Shown here one piece after another: positions 1-8,656 of a stretch of 64,000 nt of DNA (position 1 is its first letter; the number at the start of each line of letters is the position of its first letter). The stretch spans positions 2,604,001-2,668,000 of the forward strand of contig NZ_CP186480.1 in the NCBI RefSeq assembly GCF_049354825.1, in the 5' to 3' direction. Made by a program: the position numbers and the translations under genes. The DNA is from Novosphingobium sp049354825. GTDB lineage: Bacteria; Pseudomonadota; Alphaproteobacteria; Sphingomonadales; Sphingomonadaceae. A model generated the notes under the pieces. That model made no database searches. It worked only from the letters and a program-made list of their open reading frames with translations, and was not told the origin of the DNA.

Positions 1-1
1 G

Positions 2-1114
2 CTGCAGCGCCAAGCAAGCGAAGCGCAGTTGATGTTCGATGTCGCTCGCCTCGCGGCAGAAGCAGACTCTTTCGAAAGCGCCCTCGAAAAAGTTCTGGCG
101 TCGATTTGCCAAGTGTCGGGCTGGGCGGTCGGCCACGCATTTGTCGTGTCGGATGCTACGACACCGCACCTGATCTCAACGTCGATCTGGTATGAGGAAG
201 CGCCGGGAGCGGCTGATGCGATGCGCTGCGCAACTGCAGGCATTGAGTTCGCTCCCGGCGTAGGCTTGCCGGGCACAATCCTGGCATCCGGTGAGCCCGC
301 GTGGGTCGCGGATTCTGATAACGACGGCAACTTTCCTCGCGCGAGTGCGGGCTTCCGCGGCGCGTTTGGCTTTCCATTGAAGGCGGGCGACCGGATCATT
401 GCTATCTTGGAGTTTTTCAGTCGAACCCCCAGTGCTCCAGATGCGTCCCGTTTGCTGACAGTGCGAATTTTGGGTGAGCAGATCGGTCGCCTGTTCGAGC
501 GCCGGCGGCGGGAGGATCGCGAACGGGTTCTTTTGCATGAGCTGGACCACCGGGTGAAGAACTTGCTCATGGTCGTACAGGCTATTGCCACCCAGACCTT
601 CCGCAAATCAGCCTCAGCCGAAGAAGGTTTGGTTTCCTTTTCGGGACGATTGAAAGCGTTGGGAGAAGCCCAAGATTTGTTGCTCGGGTGCGAATGGACG
701 AACGTAAACCTGCGCGATCTAATTGAAAATGGAATACGAGGCTCAGGCAATGACGTCGGCAGTTTTGAGATAAAAGGACCTGAAACAAATATCAGTCCGG
801 ATCACGCAGTTCCGACCTCGCTCGCGGTCCATGAGCTATGCACAAACTCCGTCAAATACGGTGCGCTTTCCGTGCCCGAAGGACGCATTTGTATTTCTTG
901 GGAGGTTGACGCAAACCAGCGAGAGGTGCGTTTCCAGTGGCGGGAATTCGGAGGCCCCCCCGTAGTTGCGCCCAGCCGTAAAGGGTTCGGTTCGACGCTC
1001 CTCGGGTCGCATTTCGCATCAGCTTTGGGCGGCAATGTTCAGATCGAGTACGCCCGAGATGGCCTGGTCTTTCTCGTTCGCTGGCCTCTTACTGAAGTCA
1101 GGCGCGAGACGTAG
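2..1114 (+). CDS. HWE-family sensor histidine kinase (5' partial)
   Basis: This is a cytoplasmic signalling kinase that autophosphorylates on histidine and passes the phosphate to a response regulator. A GAF-like sensory domain fills roughly the first 150 residues. The phospho-acceptor box HELDHRVKNLL follows (His codon at 548-550), then an ATPase domain with the N-box HELCTNSVKYGAL and the WREFGG motif that defines the HWE subfamily. The frame stays open to the window edge, so the gene very probably begins upstream; the TTG at 29 or ATG at 32 would be internal. It converges on a response-regulator gene, a common arrangement for this family. The family call is firm; the signal sensed is unknown. 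Confidence 0.85.
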   Translation: MQRQASEAQLMFDVARLAAEADSFESALEKVLASICQVSGWAVGHAFVVSDATTPHLISTSIWYEEAPGAADAMRCATAGIEFAPGVGLPGTILASGEPAWVADSDNDGNFPRASAGFRGAFGFPLKAGDRIIAILEFFSRTPSAPDASRLLTVRILGEQIGRLFERRRREDRERVLLHELDHRVKNLLMVVQAIATQTFRKSASAEEGLVSFSGRLKALGEAQDLLLGCEWTNVNLRDLIENGIRGSGNDVGSFEIKGPETNISPDHAVPTSLAVHELCTNSVKYGALSVPEGRICISWEVDANQREVRFQWREFGGPPVVAPSRKGFGSTLLGSHFASALGGNVQIEYARDGLVFLVRWPLTEVRRET

Positions 1115-1169
1115 CCGCGCATTTTCCTGAAGGTATTAAAGCGCAGAAATACGCGAATCATCAGCGTTT

Positions 1170-1559
1170 CTAGGCGGAAGCGTTCGGCTGATTGGTAACC
1201 AACAGGTTGGCCATGGCGGTGACCAGCTCCGCACTAGCAAACGGCTTCTGTAAGACGATGCTTTGCGGAACGCCGTTCGCTGACCACTCCCAAGCGCTAT
1301 CTCCCGTCACATAAACGACGGCCAGACTTGCAAACTTTTCCCGAGCGCAATGAGCGACTTTCCATCCAGCTGGACCGGCTCCCAGGCGAATGTCCGTGAC
1401 TAAGCCGCGCAGGCTTCCAATTTGCTCTATCTGCTCGATAGCCTCTTGCCCGTGCGCCGCTTCCAACACCTCATAGCCGCCCTCCTTCAGGGCTTCTACA
1501 ATCGAAAGGCGGATTAACGCTTCGTCTTCCACGACCAGGATCGGCGGAACGTCGTCCAT
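1170..1559 (-). CDS. Single-domain response regulator
   Basis: A stand-alone receiver domain of about 129 residues. It shows the acidic pair in VVEDEAL, the phospho-acceptor Asp in LVTDIRLG, the conserved Thr in VYVTGD and the Lys in LQKPF. There is no output domain, so it probably acts by protein contact or as a phosphate sink. I chose the ATG at 1559 because a purine-rich GAGGGA ribosome site lies just upstream; a longer reading up to 1643 adds a tail that does not look like a receiver. It converges on the HWE kinase, its likely partner by inference. Confidence 0.85.
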   Translation of the reverse strand: MDDVPPILVVEDEALIRLSIVEALKEGGYEVLEAAHGQEAIEQIEQIGSLRGLVTDIRLGAGPAGWKVAHCAREKFASLAVVYVTGDSAWEWSANGVPQSIVLQKPFASAELVTAMANLLVTNQPNASA

Positions 1560-1846
1560 AACTTCCCTCGAGGCGAGGGAGAATGTGACTCTCCCACTAG
1601 CATCGGACACAACCAGATGTTGGGCTCCTCTACGCTGCGACAATCTGAAAACACAACATTTAAGGTCTGAACTGGGCGCCCAATAAGCTGTGGCGTAGAG
1701 GACCGGTGCAAAGCGGTCGGATTACGACGCGGTCAAGGGTGGGGCAGACCCAATGGGGCAGAGGCAATTCGCAGAGCGGTACCTCACTGACGGGAAACGT
1801 TCTCCCAAGAAAACCGTCTCGGAAATCCGCCCTTATAGGTCCGCAC

Positions 1847-2003
1847 GGCTCTGTCAGACTAAATGCACCGCTCGTTAGGGGCTGACGCTTAGGGCGGGGC
1901 GCAGCCGCCCTGGCTGAGTGGCAATCCTTGATGGCCTGACGTCACGCTGCCCTAGCGACAGCTCCGCCCATCGGAGGCAAATTCGCATTAGACTGACAGC
2001 ACC
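1847..2003 (+). mobile_element. IS6-type element deletion remnant (157 bp)
   Basis: The left end GGCTCTGTCAG and right end CTGACAGCACC are the same terminal repeats as in the three longer copies at 4876, 7558 and 8657. Between them only about 55 bp of the left end and about 100 bp of the right end remain, including the last transposase codons (reading ALAEWQS-like) and the stop. The left end resembles the subgroup of the copy at 8657 (an AATGCACCGCTCGTTAG stretch). The internal deletion leaves a short MITE-like unit that could still be moved by a transposase in trans. No 8-bp target duplication is visible. Confidence 0.85.
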
Positions 2004-2600
2004 CGATCGAGCCATCGGCCTTCTCGCCGATCTAGCGACGGCCATCTGCACGCACTTGGCCGGTCGGCAGGTAGGAGCCCCATTGCTTGAACAGGAACGG
2101 GACGCCGGCGGCGGCGCACTGTTCGCGCAGGGCGCGCGCGCAATCGGGGTGCATCGGCGGGCGCGGGGGCCGCTTTCGCCGCCGGCTACGATCCAGTCCA
2201 GCGCGGCACGTTGCGGTGGCAAGCTGGGGACCGCGCTCCCGTCCATGCGGAGCACGCCACGATGATAGCCGGTCAGGGCGTCCAGTTTGACGTTCGAGCA
2301 CGCGACGTGCGGCCTGTCGGGGATGCCGACCGCCCGGAGATCAACCCGTCCCAGCAGCTGTTCGCAGGAAAGCCAGCGGACGGCGGCGAGGGTGGCGAGC
2401 AGGTCGGGGATGCGCTCGTCGGCGCGGGTCTGGTCCTCGATGCTGACGCCGAGCCATACGTTCGGGAGGTGGCGCTCGACGGGCAGACCGGCCAGTTGGA
2501 GAAAGCGAACGGCCGGGCGTCCGATATCCTCGCGATCATCAGCCGCTGCGAAGCGCGCGACCGCGCCGCGGTGAAGGCGAGCCGGCCGAAGGTGCTGGGG
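2004..2600 (-). pseudogene. DUF5131 (phage Gp37/Gp68-like) remnant
   Basis: Read on the minus strand, one frame gives LPNVWLGVSIEDQTRADERI, then LDWIVAGGESGPRAR; a second frame continues with MHPDCARALREQCAAAGVPF and LFKQWGSYLPTGQ. This is the C-terminal half of the DUF5131 family, broken by at least one frameshift. The upstream (N-terminal) part is not recognisable past about 2600. The C-terminal end abuts the right end of the IS6 remnant at 2003, so the element or a later deletion removed the last codons. It is non-functional as read. Confidence 0.75.
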
Positions 2601-2805
2601 GTGTTCCGATGCGAATAATGGATTCATCCGCAATGCATAATGAGTTGACGCTCCGCAGTTGAAGTAACGGCGAAAGGGAACTGGGTGCACGTGTGAATCG
2701 CCTTTTGGAAGCCGTATGTGAATAGGCGTTGCCTGCCATAGCAACTGCAAATATGAACAAGCCGACAGCACTCTTGCCGGCTGTCGTAGACAGGGGAGCT
2801 TCAAA

Positions 2806-3171
2806 ATGGTGGACGCCGCAGAAGTAGACCAAATCAAGGCAAAAACTTTGGAGATGTTGGGCAAGCCCGACCTCGACACATCCTACATCACTCACCAGTC
2901 CGTTCAGTCAGATCGAGACCTTGCAGGCCCCAACGCCGCTGAGAAATTCACGAGCGATGACGGAAAGCGCGTCTTTTATGTCTGCAACGCTCGTTACGGA
3001 GAATATCAGGGTCAGCAGGGTTATTTTTTCGACTACGGAAATAATATCTTCGATCCCGGTTGGGCTTGTTTCCACGATAATATTGACTTCGTGCCTTTCG
3101 ATAGTTGGGACCATGATTACCAAGGCGTATGCCCCGACGGTTACGAATGGTGGTCTCTAACCGAAAGGTGA
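2806..3171 (+). CDS. Hypothetical protein, 121 aa
   Basis: An acidic, aromatic-rich soluble protein with no signal peptide or membrane segment. A GGGAG ribosome site sits about 6 nt before the ATG. The C-terminal half is dense in Tyr, Phe, Trp and Asp (for example GYFFDYGNNIFDPGWACF). I do not recognise the family. It stands alone between a pseudogene and a long gap that contains a strong terminator, so it is probably transcribed as a single gene. Base composition is visibly less GC-rich than the neighbouring operons, which would fit acquired DNA. Confidence 0.6.
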   Translation: MVDAAEVDQIKAKTLEMLGKPDLDTSYITHQSVQSDRDLAGPNAAEKFTSDDGKRVFYVCNARYGEYQGQQGYFFDYGNNIFDPGWACFHDNIDFVPFDSWDHDYQGVCPDGYEWWSLTER

Positions 3172-3651
3172 TCGCAATCGCAGCTATGCTGGGACGCCGA
3201 AGTCCACTTCGCCATGTGCAGCATATCTAGCGCCAAGCCGGCTAAGTCGGCGATTAAACGATGCCAGGCACGCTGACGATCACCGGAGCGCGACCTTGGA
3301 AGCCGATAGAATTCTTTGCCTCGACCCGTCCGTTTGCGATCCACGGACAGGGAAACGCCAGTGGCCTAGTGGCCGCTGGCGTTTTTCGTTCGGCCCGCCC
3401 GCTTAGCAGGCGCTCGACAAGCTATTCCGAAGGCTCAGCTCGATCATACCCGGTCTCATCTCGCCGACATCATTGATAACGGTGCTTCTAGCCCCCCGGC
3501 CAAGGGGCAGGATATCAGAGACATCTGCACAGTCGCCTCGAGATCGAGGAAGCCGCGCGAATAAGAGATATGAAAGCAAGGTCCCGGACTTTCTTGGCCT
3601 GTGCAGCAATAAAACCAGGTTCTAAATCCTAACTCACCAAGGTAGCAAGTC
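3172..3651. other. Gene-free stretch with a terminator
   Basis: No credible coding region is seen on either strand. The only clear signal is the terminator hairpin at 3354-3386. Several short open frames here lack ribosome sites and codon bias. Confidence 0.6.
3354..3386 (+). terminator. Rho-independent terminator
   Basis: AACGCCAGTGGCC and GGCCGCTGGCGTT form a 13-bp stem (one G-T wobble) around a 4-nt loop TAGT, followed by a run of five T. Orientation fits transcription from the left, so it probably ends the transcript of the 2806-3171 gene, although it lies about 180 bp beyond the stop. Confidence 0.85.
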
Positions 3652-3906
3652 TTAGCGGCGGCTCTGGGTCCATGGGGGAGGCTCATTGAAGGTGCCGCAC
3701 TTCGGGCATTGGAAGACGACCTCTTGGACTTGTTCGACGCCAACATCTTTCAAGATGACGCGCTTGCAGCGTCCGCATCGGAAGGTGGCGGTTCCAGCAC
3801 CTGAGATCATGGGCCCGCCGGCGGCTGCGGCTTCGGGAGTTAATGCTAAGACGGACCGCGTGCCTTCTTCAGGCGCAGGAATTGGCATCATGTCGAACTG
3901 GGCCAT
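3652..3906 (-). CDS. Small zinc-ribbon protein, 84 aa
   Basis: Two CxxC pairs, CGRCK near residue 44 and CPKC near residue 68, spaced like a treble-clef or zinc-ribbon knuckle, preceded by a flexible Pro/Ala-rich N-terminus. A GGAGAG ribosome site precedes the ATG. Such small proteins usually bind one zinc ion and act through protein or nucleic-acid contacts; no specific role can be read. It stands alone, with the next minus-strand gene beginning about 360 bp upstream. Confidence 0.6.
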   Translation of the reverse strand: MAQFDMMPIPAPEEGTRSVLALTPEAAAAGGPMISGAGTATFRCGRCKRVILKDVGVEQVQEVVFQCPKCGTFNEPPPWTQSRR

Positions 3907-4053
3907 AAGCTCTCCGAATCGAAGAAAAGCGATGCTAGCGCGCTGGCGAATGTTTGACTAATTATGGCGCCGGCTCGAAAGCGGCGCGACGCGGCGCGTG
4001 CGAGGGTGGCCGCTAATGCGGCGCGCGACGGGTCGATGCTGGTCGGGCAAACT

Positions 4054-4269
4054 TCAGCGCAACCCGAGCTGCCGCGAGGCAAGGAAGAGTATAGCGACGC
4101 CCGTCAGGACGATTCCTCCTGCAGCCAACCAGCCAATGACGCGTAACCGAGAAGGTGCCGTCTCGGGTTCGGTCCGGGTCGGCGGCGTGTGCCGCTTAAG
4201 TGGGTTCGCCAGTCCCAACGCGGCAATATCTCGCGGTGCTTTGTCGGAGCCGGGGTCACTATCGGTCAT
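4054..4269 (-). CDS. Small single-pass membrane protein, 71 aa
   Basis: The N-terminal half is charged and Pro/Thr-rich. One clear membrane helix (IGWLAAGGIVLTGVAILFLA) ends a few residues before the C-terminus, giving a tail-anchored layout. I place the start at the ATG of MTDSDPGSD because a GAGGTG ribosome site precedes it; a start at 4329 would add 20 residues. The family is not recognised. Confidence 0.45.
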   Translation of the reverse strand: MTDSDPGSDKAPRDIAALGLANPLKRHTPPTRTEPETAPSRLRVIGWLAAGGIVLTGVAILFLASRQLGLR

Positions 4270-4566
4270 CCGGGACACCTCGAAGTCTAGGTGCCGCAAG
4301 GGGCGCAGCGACAGTGTCGTTGCCGGCATCGCAGTCGGCCTTCAATTCGAACTGATGGTCGTCATACATGCTGTCATAACGCCGGAGGGGTGTCTTCGGC
4401 CCCGCTTTCCGCTTAGGTAATCACCACACCGCTGCTGTCGCGTTCGTTTAACCGCGCTTCGCTAGCAAGGCGTCAAGCGGGTCGCAGTACAGCGCGCCGG
4501 GTGACACCGCTCCCGATCCAGCCCGGCGCGCCCCATCCAGTGATCGACAGATCGGGGAGCCTGCGC

Positions 4567-4875
4567 ATGATGGTCGCCGAAATCGAGAGGCGCGCAGGTG
4601 CCAGAAAGCGAACCCGCGTCCTCAAGCGCGCGATTCTCCTGGCGCCGGGCGGCGCTCAGGCGGTTCGGCTGAAGGACGTCTCCTGTGCCGGCGCCCGGGT
4701 CGAGATCCACGACGCCGTCCAACCCGACTGGGACGTGATCCTGCAGCGTGGTTCAGTGTTCGTGGCCGCGCGCGTCGTCTGGGCCCGCGACGACCACGCC
4801 AGCATCCTGTTTTACAGGCCACTCGCAGAGGGTGAGTCCGTGTTGCTGCTTCGGCCCGGCGACAAGGCCCGACCG
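4567..4875 (+). pseudogene. PilZ-domain protein, 3' end displaced by an IS6 element
   Basis: The reading begins MMVAEIERRAGARKRTRVLK, with a good GGGGAG ribosome site in front of the first ATG. It has the PilZ pattern of an N-terminal arginine cluster and a downstream S-x-x-G motif (VSCAGARVE), then a beta-rich body ending FYRPLAEGE. PilZ domains bind cyclic di-GMP and adjust motility or surface structures. The left end of the IS6 element begins at 4876, so translation would run on into element sequence until 5076. The PilZ core is nearly full length, so the chimeric product might keep some function. Confidence 0.65.
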
Positions 4876-5702
4876 GGCTCTGTCAGACCAACGGGGCAGC
4901 TGCTAGCGGCGCGCGATGCCGCGCAAGTCCCGAGCCAAGCCACCAAGCCCGTTTCTGCGGTTCAACTCCTCGCCCGAGGTCATTCGCCTCGTGGTGATGA
5001 TGTACGTCCGCTTCCCGCTGTCGCTCCGCAACGTAGAGGACCTGCTGTTCGAGCGCGGCATAGATATTTGCCATGAGACGGTGCGGCTCTGGTGGAACCG
5101 TTTCGGGCCGCTGTTCGCGGGCGGCATCGGCCGGCAGCGGGTGAGCCGCATGCGCGGTTTCCGGCAGTGGCGCTGGCATCTCGACGAGGTGTACGTGAAG
5201 CTGAACGGTGAGATGGTCTATCTTTGGCGAGCAGTCGATCAGGAAGGCGAAATCCTCGAGAGCTACATCACCAGGACCCGCGACAAAGCAGCCCCGCTCC
5301 GCTTCATGAAAAAGGCGCTCAAGCGCCACGGATCGCCGGAGAAGATCACGACCGACGGCCTGCGCTCGTACCGCGCAGCGATGAATGAGCTCGGCAACGC
5401 TGAGAAGCAGGAGATTGGGCGCTGGGCGAACAACCGGGTTGAGAACAGCCACCTTTCGTTCCGACGACGGGAGCGCGCCATGCTTCGGTTCCGGCGAATG
5501 AAGACCCTGCAGAAGTTCGCTTCAGTCCACGCCAACGTCCACAACCATTTCAATCAGGACCGCCACCTCGTCGATCGACAGACTTACAAGCAACGCCGCT
5601 CAGCCGCACTGGCTGAGTGGCAACTGGTCATGGGCTGACGATTGCACGATCTAGCGATAGCTCCGCCAATCGGAGACAAGTTCGCGTTAGACTGACAGCA
5701 CC
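4876..5702 (+). mobile_element. IS6-family insertion sequence, copy 1 (827 bp)
   Basis: Ends are GGCTCTGTCAG (left) and CTGACAGCACC (right), an imperfect inverted repeat. It carries one full-length DDE transposase gene and is the only copy in the window whose transposase frame is intact. The flanking 8-mers (CCCGACCG and CTTCCGGC) do not match, so the copy is not a fresh simple insertion; adjacent deletion or recombination between copies is likely. It interrupts a PilZ gene on the left and a ligase gene on the right. Confidence 0.9.
4916..5638 (+). CDS. IS6-family DDE transposase (intact)
   Basis: A 240-aa enzyme that cuts and joins the element's ends. It has an N-terminal helix-turn-helix region (residues about 15-60) and then the catalytic core: first Asp in HLDEVYVKLNGE, second Asp in ITTDGLRSY, and Glu in NNRVENSHLSFR. 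Length matches the family norm. The C-terminus ends ALAEWQLVMG inside the right end of the element. By comparison with this copy, the copies at 7598 and 8713 are frameshifted; this one may supply transposase for all four units in the region. Confidence 0.93.
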   Translation: MPRKSRAKPPSPFLRFNSSPEVIRLVVMMYVRFPLSLRNVEDLLFERGIDICHETVRLWWNRFGPLFAGGIGRQRVSRMRGFRQWRWHLDEVYVKLNGEMVYLWRAVDQEGEILESYITRTRDKAAPLRFMKKALKRHGSPEKITTDGLRSYRAAMNELGNAEKQEIGRWANNRVENSHLSFRRRERAMLRFRRMKTLQKFASVHANVHNHFNQDRHLVDRQTYKQRRSAALAEWQLVMG

Positions 5703-6066
5703 CTTCCGGCAATTCCACCTGTTGGTCGGCTAACGCCAGCACCTGCCCGTCCCTGAACAGAGCCTGCGCGCCGCTGGCGGCCAGCGCATGAACTTCCTGT
5801 GCGGGCGTGAAGAAGGACGGCAGCGACAAGTGCGGAAGCCCCGCTGCCATCAGCGCAAGGTCGAGGACGACCTCGTCCAGCCCATGGTCGCCGCCATCTG
5901 CGACAGCGCGACCGGCGATCAGCGAAGCGGTAAGCTCGGCTGCGCGGGACGCGACCAATTTTTCCAACCGCGCATAATCGCAGACCCCGTCTACGACGGT
6001 GTCGACCGCGATGCGGGCCGGATCGGAGGCGGCCCGCATCTCGACCGCGGCAACAATCGTGTTCAT
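5703..6066 (-). pseudogene. AMP-dependent ligase/acyl-CoA synthetase, N-terminal stump
   Basis: About 121 residues resembling the start of an AMP-binding enzyme, for example the DPARIAV and LMAAGLPHLSLP stretches that follow the N-terminus in this superfamily. The gene is cut at 5702 by the right end of the IS6 element, so every catalytic motif is lost. Its ATG overlaps the stop of the upstream hemolysin-like gene (ATGA), showing that the two were translated together. The family assignment rests partly on that well-known pairing. Confidence 0.6.
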
Positions 6067-6623
6067 GCGCAGAGCCGCCGCTGGCGGCGCGCGGCGAACT
6101 TGCGCAGCGCGGCCTGTCCTACAGCGATGGCAGCAACGCAGACCTTGGGATCGAGAGCGTAGTAAGTGCCCCAGTCAGCCTGCGCGTCACCAAGCCGGGC
6201 GGCGTTGGCATCGCCAATAGCGACAATCGGCACGCCGATGCGAGCGAACATGGCGCGCAGTGGCGCGGTTAGAGTGGAGACCGCCACTTCGCGGCCACCG
6301 CCCAGATCGTTGGCCGCGTCGGTCCACAAGTCGATCATGGCGAAGGCGCCAGTCGAGGCGAAGTTGCCAATCTCTACGATCTGCCCCCGCTCGACCGGGC
6401 GGCCGAGCGCCTCGGTCGCAGCAAGTTCGATCGGCCGATCGAGGTATCGTTCGAGGAACAGCGCCTCATCACCGCAGCGGTTGAAGCCCAGCGCCGCAGC
6501 CGGTTCACCGCTGCGCTCCGCGACCAGATAGCTTGAAAAGCCCTTACGCAAACTGGCGCCGAACGCACGCCGATAGCACTTTCGAATCAATGCGAACCCG
6601 CTGTCCGTCAACGTAATCTCCAC
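6063..6623 (-). CDS. Thermostable-hemolysin family protein
   Basis: A 186-aa protein with a GNAT-like fold pattern: the YLVAERSGEPAAALGF strand, LFLERYLD, and VEIGNFASTGAFA, which is typical of the T_hemolysin family. The GTG start at 6623 is the only good in-frame start. These genes usually sit directly before an AMP-dependent ligase and are thought to act with it rather than as true hemolysins. Here the partner gene is truncated by an insertion sequence, so the pathway is probably dead. Confidence 0.75.
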   Translation of the reverse strand: MEITLTDSGFALIRKCYRRAFGASLRKGFSSYLVAERSGEPAAALGFNRCGDEALFLERYLDRPIELAATEALGRPVERGQIVEIGNFASTGAFAMIDLWTDAANDLGGGREVAVSTLTAPLRAMFARIGVPIVAIGDANAARLGDAQADWGTYYALDPKVCVAAIAVGQAALRKFAARRQRRLCA

Positions 6624-6919
6624 CCGGCCGCTTGCGTGCGATCAAGCGTATGACGCCGACGAATCGGGCCATCCGCAGTAGTCGTCGTTCGATTTCTTGC
6701 TCACCTGTTTAGTTCTCGACCGGCTCAGTGCGGAGGCGGGGGTCGTCGGTAAGACGGGCCGAAAGGCTGCAATTAGGGCGAGAAGCGGGCGGTTCGAGCA
6801 GATATCGCTGTGCGCGCAGAACGCAGAGTTGCACCCTGCGGCGACTAGGTGAGTTCAATTGACAAGCCAGAACCTCCTGATACTTTTTTGCAAAGTTCGG
6901 GACGTCCAAGGGGAATTTC

Positions 6920-7327
6920 ATGCTGCGAAAATCGGGCGGATGGGCGGCGATTACGTTCCTATGGCTTGCCTGTATCCCAACTGCTTCGGCGCAAGACCTG
7001 ACCAGCACTCAGCTTTTAGAAAAGTTCAATCGGGTCGTACTCGCGGGCAGTCGCGTCGGTTTCTGGGACCGCGGAATATGGATGGGCGATGTCGTTGGCG
7101 CTTCAACGACGGGGCCATGCGCAAGTAACTTGATACTCGAGGGCGGTACAAATGGGCGTATTACAGAAACGATAGCATGGGAAGAAATCTCGCTACTGGG
7201 AACCAAAGCAGAAGTGGGTGTCACGCTACACGATTCGTGGCGGGACGTAAAGCTGATGAAAAGAGGCTCCGACTTCAAAGAATTCGTAGAGCTAGCTTGG
7301 GCCATTTCGAGCGCTTGCTCGCACTGA
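6920..7327 (+). CDS. Hypothetical exported protein, 135 aa
   Basis: It has a standard Sec signal peptide (hydrophobic AAITFLWLACIP, cleavage after TASAQ near residue 25). The mature part of about 110 residues is not recognised; it has two cysteines that could pair in the periplasm. An AAGGGG ribosome site lies about 6 nt before the ATG. It stands alone between the hemolysin-like gene (opposite strand) and IS6 copy 2. The nearly 300 bp before it (6624-6919) and the 230 bp after it hold nothing recognisable. Confidence 0.6.
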   Translation: MLRKSGGWAAITFLWLACIPTASAQDLTSTQLLEKFNRVVLAGSRVGFWDRGIWMGDVVGASTTGPCASNLILEGGTNGRITETIAWEEISLLGTKAEVGVTLHDSWRDVKLMKRGSDFKEFVELAWAISSACSH

Positions 7328-7557
7328 ACATGGCTGTGGTCCCAACGACTAGTGCTATAAGCTGACCAGTCGCAATTGTCTTCTCTGACATGGACCGTAT
7401 ACCTTGAAACTTGTGCTACGCACTGATCCGGATTGCAGCCGATCGTGATGAGTCCGCAAGGGGGTCGTTAGCGGCTGGTCAGGTTCGACGCCTTAGCGTG
7501 CCAGAAGCCGCCAGTCCGCAACCCGCCCAATTCCAGAAACTTTCGACTTAACCTGGC

Positions 7558-8404
7558 GGCTCTGTCAGACCAACGGGGCAGCTGCTAGCATCGCTTGATG
7601 CCGCGCAAGTCCCGAGCCAAGCCGCCGAGCCCGTTTCGCAGGTTCAATTCGTCGCCCGAGGTCATCCGCCTCGTTGTGATGATGTACGTTCGCTTTCCGC
7701 TGTCGCTGCGGAACGTAGAGGACCTACTATTCGAACGCGGCATCGACGTCTGCCACGAGACGGTAAGGATGTGGTGGAACCGGTTCGGGCCGCTATTCGC
7801 CGGCGATATCCGCCGTCAGCGGGTGAGCCGGATGCGCGGCTTCCGACAGTGGCGATGGCACCTCGACGAGATGTACGTGACCCGAAGGGCGGCGAAGCCA
7901 ACCTCAACGGCGAGATGGTCTACCTGTGGCGCGCAGTGGACCATGAAGGCGAGATCCTCGAGAGCTACATCACAAAGAGCCGCGACAAGGAAGCGGCGCT
8001 AAGCTTCATGAAAAAGGCGCTCAAGCGCCACGGATCGCCGGAAAAGATCACCACTGATGGGCTTCGATCGTACCGTGCGGCGATGAACGAGCTCGGCAAC
8101 GCCGATAAGCAGGAGGTCGGCCGGTGGGCGAACAACCGGGTCGAGAATAGCCACCTGTCGTTTCGGCGACGAGAGCGGGCAATGCTTCGCTTCAGGCGAA
8201 TGAAGACTCTTCAAAAGTTCGCCAGTGTCCACGCCAACGTCCACAACCACTTCAATCAGGAACGCCACCTCGTCGATCGAGAGACTTACAAGGAACGCCG
8301 CTCAGCCGCCTTGGCTGAGTGGCAATCGGTCATGGGGTAGGGGGGGCGTCACCTGGCGACAGCTGCGCCAATCGGAGACTTGTTCGCATTAGACTGACAG
8401 CACC
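7558..8404 (+). mobile_element. IS6-family insertion sequence, copy 2 (847 bp)
   Basis: It has the same terminal repeats as copy 1, and its left-end subgroup matches copy 1 (CAACGGGGCAGCTGCTAGC). It is exactly 20 bp longer than copy 1, which equals the insertion at 7881-7900 in the transposase gene. The flanking 8-mers AACCTGGC and CGCGGAGG differ. The 252 bp between this copy and copy 3 hold no recognisable gene. Confidence 0.9.
7598..8340 (+). pseudogene. IS6 transposase with 20-nt insertion (frame broken)
   Basis: The N-terminal 95 or so residues match copy 1 up to the first catalytic Asp (HLDEMYV). A 20-nt insertion at 7881-7900 (CCCGAAGGGC then GGCGAAGCCA) then throws the frame by -1. 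The remaining core, with the second Asp (TDGLRSY) and the Glu (NRVENSHL), is fully preserved in the other frame to 8340. Without frameshifting the product ends near 8002 and lacks two catalytic residues. The second half shows no other decay, and the copy at 8713 has the same insertion, so programmed frameshifting cannot be ruled out. Confidence 0.8.
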
Positions 8405-8656
8405 CGCGGAGGGTATCGGCGTCGAGGAGGTCCCAGGCGGGTCGGCTCTCTATTGCGGTTCATCTGTCTATTACTAGTGGGCCGGCCATGCGCCGCCTGA
8501 GTGCGGCGGGCGGCTGGTCCCTCATTGCCCAAAGCGGCGCTCTGAAATAGGCTGAAATTGATAGGGTCACGGCCCGCAATCGTGGAATCCGGTTCGTGGT
8601 CAGTCAGCTGAGCTTCCTCCTTGAATCGTCCGACGCGCCGGGGGAGCTGCTTCCCG

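Noticed and set aside
6624..6919. Possible gene or RNA in the gap before the 135-aa exported protein
   Set aside because: No convincing start, ribosome site, coding bias or hairpin was seen.
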